DNA of 64,000 nt from Bactrocera neohumeralis (lineage: Eukaryota > Arthropoda > Insecta > Diptera > Tephritidae), in assembly GCF_024586455.1 (NCBI RefSeq), contig NC_065919.1, positions 37,486,839 through 37,550,838 on the forward strand, read 5' to 3'. The notes beneath the pieces were generated by a model. It was not told the DNA's origin. It saw only the letters and a program-made list of their open reading frames with translations, and did no database searches. Shown here in pieces: positions 1-11,046 of this stretch. The translations under genes and the position numbers were made by a program. The stretch's first letter is position 1. Every line of letters starts with the position of its first letter.

Positions 1-309
1 TACAAAATTTTGTGACTGAAAGAATAAAGGAGTTGATTATGCTTATGTTATTTTTTTTTTACTCGGGTAGTAGAGAGCTAGAAATAATGTTGAAATTTAA
101 ACATGTCGTAGAGTGTGCGTACGAATTGGGCGTTATTTTAAGTATGTATTGTGTTTTAATTGCAAAAGTTATGTACAAAGTTCTCCATACTTTATCCGGG
201 AATTCATTTTCATCGAATTTTCCATGGGAATAAGATATTTTCTCCCAATAAAGCTTAGCTAATGTGTTAATTCAGGGCAACTTCATACCATAAGGGAATG
301 ATGAGGGTC
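1..309. other. non-coding, nothing recognised
   Basis: AT-rich sequence. The only open frame (12-233 +, 73 codons) has no recognisable motif and is probably chance. Confidence 0.5.
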
Positions 310-700
310 ACCTACACTTTGGTCTTTGTTCGTCGAGAGAAGGCTTTACTTCTCAATTGCCTGCTCAATCCAAAATAGCAAGTGTTGTCAAGCATCTGTC
401 CAATCCACATTTAGGTTCCAATCGTCGGGCATGTTTTAGTCCGATGATATTCTACAAGAAGCTGATGCTCATGGGGTTCGCCTTCTCCTGATGCTACATT
501 TTACTGCAGTTTAGCATCAGCTTACACAGGCGTCATACCAATTTCAGACATAGCGACTTTTTGTGGATTGGACAGAGCACATTTAGGTTCTATAATTGCA
601 GTGTGCTCCTTCTATAATTGCAGTGTGCTCTGAACATGAGCCCCTAGATCATTCATTTGGGTCCTACAAGAGTATGCTCCGGTCTTGAAACTTCTGTCAT
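310..700 (-). mobile_element. scrambled RTE non-LTR retrotransposon remnants
   Basis: Three short blocks match, in reverse complement, separate parts of the RTE copy at 36825-39905. About 313-395 corresponds to the RT C-terminal stretch with KSKVLSRRTK. About 404-500 matches the DNA coding for the stretch around SDESMPNDWN and the upstream GEGEPDSP. About 663-700 matches the DNA coding for FKTGAYSCRT. The blocks are out of continuous register with large deletions and a local duplication (a 21-bp TATAATTGCAGTGTGCTC-containing string occurs twice at 591-632), so this is a rearranged fossil with no coding capacity. Confidence 0.75.
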
Positions 701-2229
701 CGGCCATTCTCTTAAGCTTACCAAACTCATGCATTTCTTCATGCCTCTTTCTTTTAATGTGTGCATATGTGTCCCACTTCCCTCTTCAACTCTCGGTATC
801 TAATCTAAACATATGTTCCAAAGTGCATGACTCTAACCTAGATAGTTGTATGTTGTACTTCTGTCTGAATTAAAATGATATTTGTGTCCGGTTTACGAGT
901 CCCGATTCAAAAACCTGAACTTAAAACATTTCCGTAACTGTTGCCAAAGAATTTTAATATATAAATTCTATAAATATTTCATAAAGCTTCTCGTAAAAGC
1001 CATTCGGATACGATTTAAAACTTGTAGGAATTCCCCTTTAAGAAACTACATACATACATATATTCAATTTTTGTGACCTACTTTAATTTAATACGTGCAT
1101 TTATTTCAACCTTCGTCACAAGACATGAACGACATTTAACGCCAAAACATCGATTATCTGCACGCAATGACTTCTACTTTGCTGTACTTACAAAATAAGC
1201 TAGTATTAAATCAATTTGATAGGCAAATCAGGCTTCAAAAAAGTGTATTTCAGATTAAAATAGGTTCGAGCAAGAGTCATAAACAACGCCTGCACTCCAA
1301 TCGGTACGCTGAGAATAACAAATCTAGCTCTTTAAGTCATTAAGAGGACAACTACATACCATAAGATAAATAAAAGGCACTACGCACAATGCTTCACTAG
1401 CTAAGAGAAGGTGAATCTATCAGTAAGACATGTTGGCACATAATGTTCAGACTGATTGGACATTCCGCTTTACATACGCAATAGCGCTTATGTTGCTGTT
1501 ATCATGGCTGTCGCTCTCCGTTGTGACCGTCATCCTCAATTACAAATTGTTTATATTATAACATTCAATGCCTGAAGAAATAATTTTGCACGTAATAGGG
1601 GCTAAAGACAGAGCTAAACCCTTTCGACCCTCGTAAGCTACTCATGTAAACCATTTTTGTCGCCGCGCATGCGCCTAGGCTATCCTGTCTGTGGCACTCA
1701 TGACCTCACGCCCGCCAGCCAGTATAGTTTTTAAAATTTCATTGCATCGTAATAAACTGAAAGCGAAAACATCGAGCGTACCACTAATATTATGTTATGC
1801 TGCAGCAATTGCCAGAGCTAACGACGGCTATTACTGTCAGGTGACTTCAGAGCATAAACGTGGATGACGCTGATGCAGCACTGTTACAAGACGTGTTCAT
1901 AACACATAAGAGTATACGAGTAGGGCTACAAATATATCCAATCCGCCTTACACGGATTTACAGCTCTTTAGTATGTATGCCATTTATGGAAATCACATAA
2001 TAATAGAGGTTTTGTATACCAACTCATGCAGTTATTCAAGTTCTGATGCGTTGTTTTTTCAAAGCGTTGTATTTGCAAGGACTGACTTGGTTGTGATTTG
2101 TCCGTGTTAGTCACTCTATACCTATACGAGGTCATTACGTTCATTGTCTATGGCCATTGTCTCTTTAAACATTGCGTTGCGCCATGACCTTGTTAGTTGT
2201 ATGTACTCAAGCCTTAACCTACTCTAAAT
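701..2229. other. long non-coding stretch
   Basis: About 1.5 kb with no open frame above 65 codons and no recognisable protein motif. I see no TIR pair, tRNA-like cloverleaf or tandem repeat. It may contain decayed repeats too old to recognise by eye. Confidence 0.5.
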
Positions 2230-2610
2230 TACAACGTGGCTAATGGCTTAAGTTTTTATGCAGATTTTCAGGGCGTCTTTGAAGATGATGACAAGAAAAT
2301 TACTAAACTCAAAGTCTGATATATAGATTTAGAATTGAAAATTTAAATGGCAGATATATCCTAAAATTGTCCGATATCAGCGGCTAGAAAAATGAACAGC
2401 TTCTTGACAAAGGAAGAACTTGTACAAAATTTCAAATCGGTCCCTTAAACACAGAGGCAGATAGACGGATATGTCTCAATCGAGTCTACTCATCATGATA
2501 ATCATTTCTATATAAATATATGATATGGTCTCCTTGGATTCCTTCTGGGTACTACAAACTTCGTGGCAAACTTTATATATCTTGTTCGGTGTAAAACTAT
2601 TGTACGTTTA
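2230..2610 (-). repeat. dispersed repeat family A, minus orientation, diverged
   Basis: Read in reverse complement, this segment has the order seen in the family A copies at 4255 and 14235: CACGAAGTTTGTA, then ACCCAGAAGGAAT, then a TATATA run, then a GAGTCGA...CCGTCTATCTG stretch, then a low-complexity segment describing 'gatatc/aaattt' words. It is more diverged than those copies. No coding capacity. Confidence 0.55.
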
Positions 2611-2734
2611 CTATTATTACTGTTGTTGTAATCGTTTTATGCCTGTTGCTTGTGCTATATTGTTGCTATGCTCTTGCAACATGTTGCTACAAACTATAAT
2701 AGTTTTGTTCACCTAACGGTTGTATGTTTCACCT

Positions 2735-3235
2735 AAACACCAATCGAGATAGATATAATTGAATTCCGGGTGACTGTCTATCTATCCGTCCGTCCGAATC
2801 TCGGTGAAAGTTGTCTGAATGAAAATAATAACTGTGTATCTCTGCGGAAAAATTGATAAAGTTGGGTGAAAACTTGACTCAGTCCCTGTATAACTTATAA
2901 TAGAAGTTTCAACAATCGGCTGACTTTACTCTATGTACTTAGATTGGATATGAGGTACCTTAATGAAACCCAGGGAGTATTTAATTAGTATGTGGCAAGT
3001 TAATAGTATGTGGTATTGGTTAAAATAGATAACTTAGAATGAGGATGATTTAGTAAAATTTTTGCTTTGATTGTAATCCATTCATGATTTCGTCGGACAT
3101 TGAAGTTTGCCCCTTTCGCTACATTTTCTAATATTGGCAACACCTGAAAGTATTTAGCCGGATGTGATCCTTGCAAGTTGCAAGGGTATAAAATGTTCGG
3201 TTACACCCGAATATAACCCTTACTTACTTGCTTAG
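2735..3235 (-). repeat. dispersed repeat family B (partial), minus orientation
   Basis: The right end (3178-3235) is the reverse complement of the family B start seen at 43060 and 53955 (AACAAGTAAGGAAGGGCTAAG...GGGTG...CCGAACATTTTATA). The inner edge at 2763-2810 carries the CCGTCCGTCC-type run typical of the other end of this family. Non-coding; boundaries approximate. Confidence 0.5.
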
Positions 3236-4254
3236 GTCTTTTTCGATAGGAGGATAAATTAAATAAAATTTCCTCTGAATACTAGCCGTTTACTTGAGCG
3301 ACTTCAACGAAATTTATTGTAAGACATTATCCTGACAGTGTTATGTAACATTGCGAAATCGTACCGCAATCATTTGTGATATAACTATATGTATATCTAC
3401 TATATAATTACATTTCTCTGATTCTTTCACTTTACGGTATATAAATAAGTAGCAGTAAAGCTAAGCCATTTCCCATTTCCCATTTTCCAGATCTAATTAA
3501 AACTTTTCGAACTGTTAGATATCTCAGAGCCCATTACTTGAAATACCGGTCAATCTGTGGGATAAATACACAACCTAAAGAGCTGCTTCTGGCTCGCTTA
3601 ACACCGTAAATCGGCCAAATTTTAAGATATCTTAATACAAGTGAGAGAAGCTATCATATTAGAGATAAAATTGCTTAATTTTATTAAGGTTTTTTCAAGC
3701 CTTTAGTCATAATTTTGCATTTTTTTAAGTAAAAAATATTTTGTTAATTGCTAGATTTATTTCTAAAATTGCACCCATGAAGAAAAAAGGTTGACGGCGT
3801 CCATGATTTCAGCAGGCTGACTAACTAAAAAGAAAAAAAAAAATGCATGTTAATCTGTAGTTAGATGGTTGTCGCTGGAATCAAATTTTTGAAACCGTTG
3901 TACGGGTTTTCCTCTTTAATGCCACGAATCCTCCAGCTCTCGTATACCACATATTATATAAGGACTGGGTCAGTGTGTGATTAATGTTCATAAAATTTCG
4001 TGAAAACAGATTCTCGAGTAAACTTGAGTAATAGCAAAAATTGACAGAATCAGCCCGACCAGAATATAACCAATATTGTGATTTCCGACTTTCCATCTGG
4101 CTTTATGATGGTCAAAGTAAATGTTTTAATGAATTGAACTTAAGTGAATATGTTTTTATAACCATAAGGTGGAAGAACGCTGAATATAAAAAAAAAATTA
4201 TCTAGCCGAAGTTCTAAGCCACGAAAATAAGCATTGGCCACTACTCTCCGGTAT
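3236..4254. other. non-coding, nothing recognised
   Basis: AT-rich spacer without recognisable protein, RNA or TIR signal. The 71-codon minus frame at 3881-4096 has no motif support. Confidence 0.5.
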
Positions 4255-4785
4255 TTTTATGCCCTGAACAGGGTATATTAACTTTGTCACGAAGTAACAC
4301 CCAGAAGTAATCTTCAGAGACCCTATAAAGTATATATATATAAATGATCAGTGTGTCGAGCTGAGTCGATTTACCCATGTCCGTCTGTCTGTCTGTCCGT
4401 CTGTATATATACGAACTAGTCCCTCAGTTTTTAAGATATCGTTTTGAAATTTTGCCTACGTCATTTTCTCTTCAAGAAGCTGCTCATTTGTCGGAACGGC
4501 CGATATCGGACCACTATAACATACAGCTGCCATACAAACTGAACGATCGGAATCAAATGCTTGTATGGAAAACTTTCACATTTTACAAGATATATTCACG
4601 AAAATAGGTATAGATTATTTTCTAAGGCAACAATGTAATTTCCGAAGAAATTGTTCAGATCGACTCACTATAGCATATAGCTGCCATACAAACTGAACAC
4701 ATACTTAGTTACTAACATAAATGCACCTGTGAAGGGTATTTAGCTTCGGTGCAACCGAAGTTAACATTTTTTCTTGTTAATAACA
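4255..4785 (+). repeat. dispersed repeat family A, copy 1
   Basis: About 530 bp closely matching 14235-14760. Diagnostic blocks in order: AACACCCAGAAG, GACCCTATAAAGTATATATA, GTCGAGCTGAGTCGATTTA, a CTGTCTGTCTGTCC run, GCCATACAAACTGAACGATC, a second GCCATACAAACTGAACACAT, then a tail with the short hairpin CTTCGGTGCAACCGAAG and TTTTTTCTTGTT. No open frame of interest; probably a non-autonomous repeat or a fragment of a larger element. Confidence 0.8.
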
Positions 4786-5047
4786 ACCTTTCCACGAACA
4801 ATCTTATTTACATGATTTCTTTTTTTTTGATGTTGAGAATAGGTTTTGTTAGAAGTCGCTAGAAACCCGTATACTGTCTCTGGACAAACTTATATCAATG
4901 TACATTATATACAGCCAATGTGATCAAAATCTGGCGTATAGGTTTCCGTGATCATGAAGGCGGTTCCTCCGGAGCGAGACCTGATCATTGCATTGCGATT
5001 GGGTTGACCTCTGTGATTATTCCTAATGTAAATAATTCGTGCGTGTA

Positions 5048-5902
5048 ATTTTTGGTCCTCTGCTCAGCTGGTTGATGTCCTCGTTAGAGTGAAGGTTGAC
5101 ATCACCGCTGTCCAAGAAATGCGATGGACGGGACAAGGACTGAGACGAGTAGGTCCTTGTGACATTTACAACAGTGGCCATATAAAGGAGCGCAAATTTG
5201 GTGTGGGATTCGTGGTAGGAGAGAGACTCCGTCGCCAAGTACTGTCATAACACTGTCTACAAGAGAAGGACGATGTGACCAAAAATGCCTTCTAAGAGCG
5301 CTTGGAGTGCATCTATGCGAGTTGCCACCGCCAATATATCAAAATCGTGCTTGGCGACTTTAACGCCAGGGTGGGCAACAACGAAACATCCCCATATGGA
5401 TGGAGGCCGATCGACTTCGCCGGGGCCCGAAATATGGTTATCTGTAGTACTTGATTTTAGCATAAGAAAATTCGTCAAGCTGTCTCCGGATCGAAAAACC
5501 ACCAACCAGACCGATCATATTGTAATAGACGGAAGACACATCTCCAGTGTTTTAGATATGCGTGCACCCTGAGGACCTAACATCGACTCGGACCACTATC
5601 TTATTGCAGCCAAGATTCGCACCCGCCTCTGTGCAGCAAAAAACGCACGCCAACAAACGCAAAGAAGGTTCGACGTCGAGAAGCTGCAATCACAACAGAC
5701 AGCCGAACGATTTTCTACTCAACTTGCACTCCTGCTATCTGAGAGCACTCCTTAACAACTTGGTATAAGGGAACTGTGGGACGGCATTTCAAGCTCCTTG
5801 TGTACAGCTGCAACCGAAACCATCGGTTTTCGGAAAATGCAAAAGAACAGCTGGTACGACGAGGAGTGCCGGGCTACAGCGGAGAGAAAACAGACTGCCT
5901 AC
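5048..5902 (+). pseudogene. RTE-2 endonuclease region (broken)
   Basis: Encodes remnants of the APE-type endonuclease that nicks target DNA for target-primed reverse transcription. Translation in shifting frames gives AAQLVDVLVR-like, EMRWTGQG, YNSGHIKERKFG, VGERLRRQVLS, then a roughly 100-bp deletion, EKDDVTKNAF, KIVLGDFNARVG-like and a NIDSDHYLIAAKIRTRLC segment. The last segment preserves the SDH catalytic motif that RTE-1 has lost. At least three frameshifts and an internal TAA prevent a product. Confidence 0.8.
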
Positions 5903-6369
5903 CAGAGAACTGCAACGAGTAATACATTTTTGTTTATACTTAAGTACTGATCCGTTACTCTGTCTGATTCTGTCAGTTCAGTTCATGCACACGAAGCACA
6001 CTGTTTGTCTTCAAATCAGCGATAGAGAACAACTTTGAATCACTAGCGATCAGCTTATACCTGGGCCCGAATCGCGGCATTCGTGAACGAGTAAAATTGT
6101 TCGAAATTTCCAGTTTTCGGATTGCGACACTCGTTATCGAGTACACTCGTTCGAAATTTGACATTCTGTTATTCGATAACGAGTTGTAATTCAAACGAAC
6201 CTAACGAAATGTCAATCGATTGATAATTTGCAATCGTTAGTTCAAAAGATTTCAAACGTCGTTAGTCTACTCAGAAAAAATCAAATAAAATGTAAGTTAA
6301 CGTTTATGCTATTGACTATTTTATAAATATAATCCTTTTTTTAGGACAAATGTTAATAAAATCAACATG

Positions 6370-7833
6370 AGACAAAAAAAATTAATGGCCGAATACATGC
6401 TTCGGTATCAAGATGTGGCAAAAAATATGTTGCCGAATTGTGGTCAGGGCAAAGCTGCAGCCAATAAATTGTAGGACTCTTTGGCGGTCCTGCTTAATGC
6501 GGCCGGTCCACCAATGAAGGATGCTAAGTCTTGGCGGAAAGTACGTAAATCTCCATGCATTTCTTCTTTTGATAAGTGTCTTAACGAATTTACTAACACA
6601 AATGTTATTTTCTATATACACCCCGTTCCTTTTTTTACGCGATTTTCGGTTCTGCCACTAATCGCGTAAAAAAAAAATCGCCTAAAAATGGTTAGTTTTC
6701 CAATATTAACTGAATATAAAAAATATCGCGTATAACAAAATATACGCGCAAAAAAATATTCAAAAACAATACAATAAGTTTCAAATTTCAGACATGATTT
6801 ATTCATTCATAACAAAATAAAAAATACAAAACAAAAACAATATTTATTGAAAAACCCGTTGACTGCTGTTTAATCACTGTCATTAACCGTAGTTTAAATT
6901 ATTTTTAGCGGCTTATTTTGATGGCCGGCACTGATATCACTAGAATTTGTATCAGAATCAATAGTAAGAACTATGGAATGACGTTCTGATTGACTTAGCG
7001 TCTCCGACTGAGTTTGCTCCATAAATTCAGTTAATTTTGTTTGAATGCTTCTTTTTGGACCCAATAAATTCCGATGTAGTTCTTTATATCTTAACATGCA
7101 GACACTCAATTCTTTTTGAAAAATTCATGCACGTTCGGCATCAGTATCATTTGCTACAAAATAATTTTCCAATTCTGCTGCAAGTTGAAGACCAAGCAAA
7201 AAACGAAAAAAAGCAATCGCGTTAAAGTGAGAAATTCTGCAAAAATAACAGCGTTAAAGTAAAATAGCGTAAAAAGAGGTCGCGTAAAAAAAGGACTGAG
7301 TGTACATATACACTTAGGTATTTGCTGATCAAAAGCACAACGTCAAAAAGAAGTTGTCTTTCAACAAAGCGTCGAAGCAGCGAACTGGTGGTGGTCCTTA
7401 CGAAGAAAAGTACCTAACAACAGCAGAGGAGCAACTGCTTCAGGCTACCGGCATGGACGTTGCGGTAGAAGGCCTGGGAGAAGTAAGAACTTTTGGCAAC
7501 TCCACCCCTGAAAAAGAGTCTCTCGAAAAGCTTATGGCAGAGCTTTTATACAGTGGCGAAGACGACGTTCCACCGAAGCCCTCTACTAGTCGCATCGCTA
7601 CGAAGAGGAGCAAACAGGATGCTGCCGATGAAAAGCTGGCCCTCATTAAAGAAAACATGATCGCGTTTGAAAGCTACCAGCAGAGTATAGGCGCAAAACC
7701 AAACAAGCTTATAGCTTTGAAGGAGAGGTCGATGGAAATGAAAGAGGACGCTCACAAAGCTTGTATGGAAGTCAAAGCAATAGAACTGCAAATTAACCGA
7801 ATACAATTAGAAGCCTTAAAAAAAAATAAATAA
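6370..7833 (+). pseudogene. Hb-1 Myb/SANT-like accessory protein
   Basis: Harbinger elements encode an accessory Myb/SANT-like protein that in characterised relatives helps nuclear import and DNA binding of the transposase. First coding block about 6370-6540: MRQKKLMAEYMLRYQDVAKN, then an in-frame TAG at 6472-6474 where relatives have Trp, then LNAAGPPMKDAKSWRKV, ending at a GT donor. Second block about 7340-7833: the diagnostic RTGGGPYEEKYLTTAEEQLL, GLGEVRTFG, and a C-terminal basic/coiled tail ending LQINRIQLEALKKNK and TAA. The intron between them is enlarged by the pogo-like insertion. The nonsense codon makes it a pseudogene. Confidence 0.8.
6619..7302. mobile_element. pogo/Tigger-like deletion element nested in Hb-1
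   Basis: Inverted ends CTTTTTTTACGCGA (left, from 6619) and TCGCGTAAAAAAAGGACTG (right, to 7302) are flanked by TA on both sides (6617-6618 and 7303-7304). TA target duplication fits Tc1/mariner/pogo. A 71-codon minus frame at 6894-7109 (LRYKELHRNLLGPKRSIQTK, then Ser/Thr-rich) resembles the C-terminal tail of Tigger-type transposases, but this is weak. No catalytic domain remains; superfamily assignment rests on the TIR and TSD. Confidence 0.65.
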
Positions 7834-8500
7834 ATATACATACAAATAATAATAAATCCTTTCCTGTTGAAGAACATGTGCTCATTTACTGTTGGTTTTT
7901 GCAGCCCACAGAGCGTGCCATCAATACATCCAATAACTGCATGAATAAACATATATTTAAATATGTTAAGTATGCTTCAGCTTTAAAAGCACTACATTTT
8001 ACTCAAAATAAAAGCGCTAATCTTACCTCCAGGAATTTTGTATTTTTCAACAAACGATTTCGTGCATTCCGAAAGATGTCGGGCACGAATTTAATAAATT
8101 GGGGCACAACTTTGTTTCCATTTCGCTGATTACATTTTTTATTATTTTGCAAATAGTGCTTTGACATATTCCTATCAAAAAGTCATTTCCCACCAAGTGC
8201 TGGTAGCCAACACTGGCCAAAAGGGACAAAGTCGCTCCCAGTTGAATCATTGGTGCCACTGCGGTTGACAAATGCCCTTCAAATTTGAGTTCAGCCAATA
8301 AGTAGTTAAATTCACTTTTAGAGAGTCTGAACCGTTTCCTGAAGCTGTAAATATAAACATATAGGCAATTGAAATTAATTTGTACACAATTCTAACTCCT
8401 TACGCTGCCTCCGGCAATGCCAAGGGATTGCTTTTGTCTCGCATGCAGTTCCTTATGACTTGCTGCACGTTTTCTTCCTCACATTCCGAAGACGAATATT
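7752..8500 (-). pseudogene. Hb-1 DDE transposase, N-terminal half
   Basis: Read on minus: EEENVQQVIRNC, FRKRFRLSKSEFNYLLAEL, LGATLSLLASVGYQHLVGND (the helical region of HARBI1-type transposases), then a degenerate middle, then VIGCIDGTLCGLQKPTVNEH and FFNRKGF. The last block contains the first catalytic Asp (CIDG) and the NRKGF signature. The part carrying the second Asp (GDSGYP) and the Glu (VERTFG-like) is absent; the gene stops against the 3' end of the accessory gene. Frameshifts are also present, so it is inactive. Confidence 0.8.
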
Positions 8501-8783
8501 AAAAAATTATTGGATGCATCACTTTTGAGAAAAATAATAACATTTCACCTTTATAAAAAAAATATAGCACGGCTTCAACAACTTTCTTTGTTTTGATTTC
8601 TTTTGTTTTGATTTCACAATTTGACACTTCGTAAATGCCATTTGTAGAGAGGCCAGGGCTGTTACAGGGAGCTAATTTAGATTCGCTTCGTATCGAGTGC
8701 GGCGGTCCGGCTACTCGAAATGTCACGAAAATTGTTTCGATACAATAGCTCGCTCGATGACGAATGCCGCGATTCGGGCCCTG

Positions 8784-9460
8784 ATTTGTTTATGAACGTT
8801 CGTATCAGCAGAAAATACCCGAAGTGATGCAGGCTTCAATGATTGAAATGATCGACAGAGTTTGGTTTGTTTATCATCCCCTAAACACTGATTTACTATG
8901 TAGTCCACTTTTGTTCTATTTCAAATACATATGTATGTTTCAATATACATGTATGTATGTATGTACATATATATGTACATATGTTATATGTATAATGGAA
9001 ACTCCATCGAGTACATACATATAACAAATGTATGTACGTTCTCGATGGAATTTCCATTGTTTACGCTTCGAAAATTTGTAACATGCGCACATTTTCAAAG
9101 CTGATACATTTTTAACCACACATGATTCAAATCAGTCCAGCAGAAAATTGTTGTTGTTTGCTGTATTCATAGATTTACCCATAGATTTACTCGTAGACTT
9201 ACTTATAGTTTACCCAAAGTTTCATTTCAATTCAAATAATCGTCGCAACGCTATGAACTGACATGATACGATTGCAACCGAAGCCAGTCTTACCGCTTAC
9301 ACGATCGTGATTGCCGATGAGCAAATTGTTCGTGCTGCATCACGTCAGTTGACGCTGGCGGCTACTCGAATTGATTAACAATGTTGTCTATGCTGAACTG
9401 AATTGATTTATTGTGTTTTTGGCACGACTGTTTGTTTAGATTTTATACTCGTTGCAGCTC
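8784..9460. other. right arm of the hAT element, non-coding
   Basis: Part of the hobo-like element to the right of Hb-1. Contains a CATATGTACATATG-type microsatellite (8930-9020) whose flanks form an imperfect inverted repeat (TGGAAACTCCATCGAGTACA at 8996 and GTTCTCGATGGAATTTCCA at 9038). No transposase motif. Confidence 0.6.
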
Positions 9461-9466
9461 TCTCTG

Positions 9467-10172
9467 CTGCCTACCTCGCAACGTTAAGATCGACCACAAC
9501 ACGTGGGAGATGGGATACGAGGTTTCAGACAAGGTGACTTCCTATCGTGCGACTTCTTCAACCTGCTTCTGGAGAAAATAATTCGAGCTGCAGAACTTAA
9601 TCGACAATTGGTACAATCTTTTATATGAGTGTACAGCTGCTGGCGTATGCCGATGATATTGATATTATCGGGCTCAACACCCGCGTCGTTAGTTCTGCTT
9701 TCTCCAGACTGGACAAGGAAGCAAAGCAAATGTGTCTGGCAGTGAACGAGGGTAAAACGAAATATCATCAAACAAACAGTCGTCGCACTCGCGACTTGGC
9801 GCTCACGCCACTGTAGACAGTCTTAACTTTGAAGTCGTAGATAATTTCTTCTATCTTGGAACCACTGTAAACACCACCAACAATGTCAGCCTGGAAATCC
9901 AACGAAGGATAACTCTTGCCAACAGGTGCTTCTTCGGACTGAGGAGGCAATTGAAAAGTAAAGTCCTCTCTCGACGAACAAAAGACAAACTCTATAAGTC
10001 ACTCATAATTCCCGTCTTGCTATATGGTGTAGAGGCTTGGACGATGACAGCAACCGATGAATCGACGTTACGAGTTTTCGAGAGAAAGATTCTGCGAAAG
10101 ATTTATGGTCATTTGCGCATTGGCCACGGCGAATATCGCATTCGATGGAACGATGAGCTGTATGAAATAGTA
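9467..10172 (+). pseudogene. RTE-2 reverse transcriptase C-terminal region (broken)
   Basis: After the junction, frames give FRQGDFLSCDFFNLLLEKI, then LLAYADDIDIIGLN (intact YADD catalytic box), AFSRLDKEAKQM, a frameshift near 9765, and VVDNFFYLGT. The 9951-10193 frame gives KSKVLSRRTKDKLYKSLIIP, LLYGVEAWTM, then FERKILRKIYGHLRIGHGEY. The YADD box is intact here, unlike RTE-1 (HADD). The thumb region ends abruptly at about 10172. Confidence 0.85.
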
Positions 10173-11037
10173 TATGCGGTTGCGGAATTTTAAGAACTTC
10201 TAGCTTTTAATTGTCTAGCAATTTGCCTTTTCTATTTTTTCGATTTGTCGGTAAGCAATTAATTATATGAATTTTAAATATTTTCTTTCGTTAACTCACA
10301 AAGCAAAAAGCACCCAATTATGATAACTCCACTAAGTTTCAACAGCAAGAAGCAAGAATTCGCGAACGCAATCAGCAACGGCCACCAAAGCATGACCAGA
10401 ACAAGTAAAGCGATGTCATCGACAGTAGTGGAAGCGCTTAGACGGATGGCGGAACTGACGCCGCAACAGCGACAGTACCTGCTACTTCAACAGGAGTGCC
10501 AACCTCTCAATCAACATCACTTGCTGCGCTTGACACATCAGCAGCCGCCACGCCTATAAGAATATGCACTGATACAGGTTTGCCACGCAATATACCGCAG
10601 CAGTCCCGGAAATGAGGAAGCGGCAGAAGTAGGGACATTTGCGGCGCGTTCCATGACAGCTGATAACGCGACGGTTTTGGAGCTAAAGGAAAGTACCAAA
10701 AATGCGGAATAGAAAAATGCGCAATTGCGCAAGTGTTGTTTGTATTTACCCATGCGGATTAGCATTTTTGCAATTAACTTATTCGCACACATACATTTTT
10801 TTATAGTCATTAAGTTAAAGCAAGCATTGCTATTTTTCATTTTGTTGTCGCGTGTGTTTCCGTACAACATAAGTCGTCTAGCGCTACGCAAATACAAGGT
10901 TGTTAAAATACGCACGATCATGCGTACATGTTTATCCGTCGTGTTGTTTTCTTCTTCTTCTTATTCAATCGTAGATACCAAATGTTCAATAGGTACATTA
11001 CCCTCACCGTGTCGTATGTCAACTACAACCGCCAGTT
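10173..11037. other. unclassified sequence, possible degenerate coding remnant
   Basis: At 10320-10700 one frame reads QQEARIRERNQQRPPKHDQN then a Ser/Thr/Ala-rich stretch (VPATSTGVPTSQSTSLAALD) of unknown family, interrupted by stops. It could be a TE gag or accessory remnant, but I do not recognise it. A perfect 14-bp palindrome TGCGCAATTGCGCA lies near 10715. Confidence 0.35.
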
Positions 11038-11046
11038 GGCTTATAG

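Larger units (their letters stand above)
6064..8780. mobile_element. Harbinger element Hb-1 with pogo-like insertion
   Basis: Perfect 21-bp terminal inverted repeats begin GGCCCGAATCGCGGC (6064-6084 and 8760-8780). Flanks CTG (6061-6063) and CTG (8781-8783) form the 3-bp TSD typical of PIF/Harbinger. Inside are the two genes of the family in convergent order: an accessory Myb/SANT-like gene on plus and a DDE transposase on minus, both damaged. The transposase lacks its C-terminal half, and a 684-bp element is inserted in the accessory gene intron. Inserted into the hAT at 5903-9466. Confidence 0.92.
5903..9466. mobile_element. hobo-like hAT element, non-autonomous, carrying a nested Harbinger
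   Basis: Left end CAGAGAACTGCAACGAGTA (5903-5921) is mirrored at the right end by TACTCGTTGCAG followed by CTCTCTCTG, ending at 9466; the right copy has 2 extra bases near its end. The element is flanked by a perfect 8-bp direct repeat, CTGCCTAC (5895-5902 and 9467-9474), the TSD length of hAT. CAGAGAACTGCA is the terminal sequence of Drosophila hobo (established knowledge). Without the 2.7-kb Harbinger insertion the element is only about 0.84 kb, with no hAT transposase visible, so it is a deletion derivative or MITE. Confidence 0.9.
5048..10172 (+). mobile_element. RTE-2: RTE-clade retrotransposon copy, 5'-truncated and split by a hAT insertion
   Basis: Two collinear pieces of the same RTE family as 36825-39905. 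The first (5048-5902) covers the endonuclease region. The second (9467-10172) resumes at the duplicated target CTGCCTAC and, after a deletion of roughly 0.94 kb relative to RTE-1, covers the RT palm to the C-terminal region. The gap is the hAT element at 5903-9466. The 3' end stops at about 10172 (ELYEI codons) before the usual GAA-rich tail, so the copy is truncated at both ends. It is dead through deletions, frameshifts and stops. Confidence 0.85.

Noticed and set aside
8930..9060. tRNA-like or structured RNA from the inverted GGAAACTCCATCGAG pair
   Set aside because: The pair is imperfect and surrounds a CATATG microsatellite; no cloverleaf or promoter boxes.
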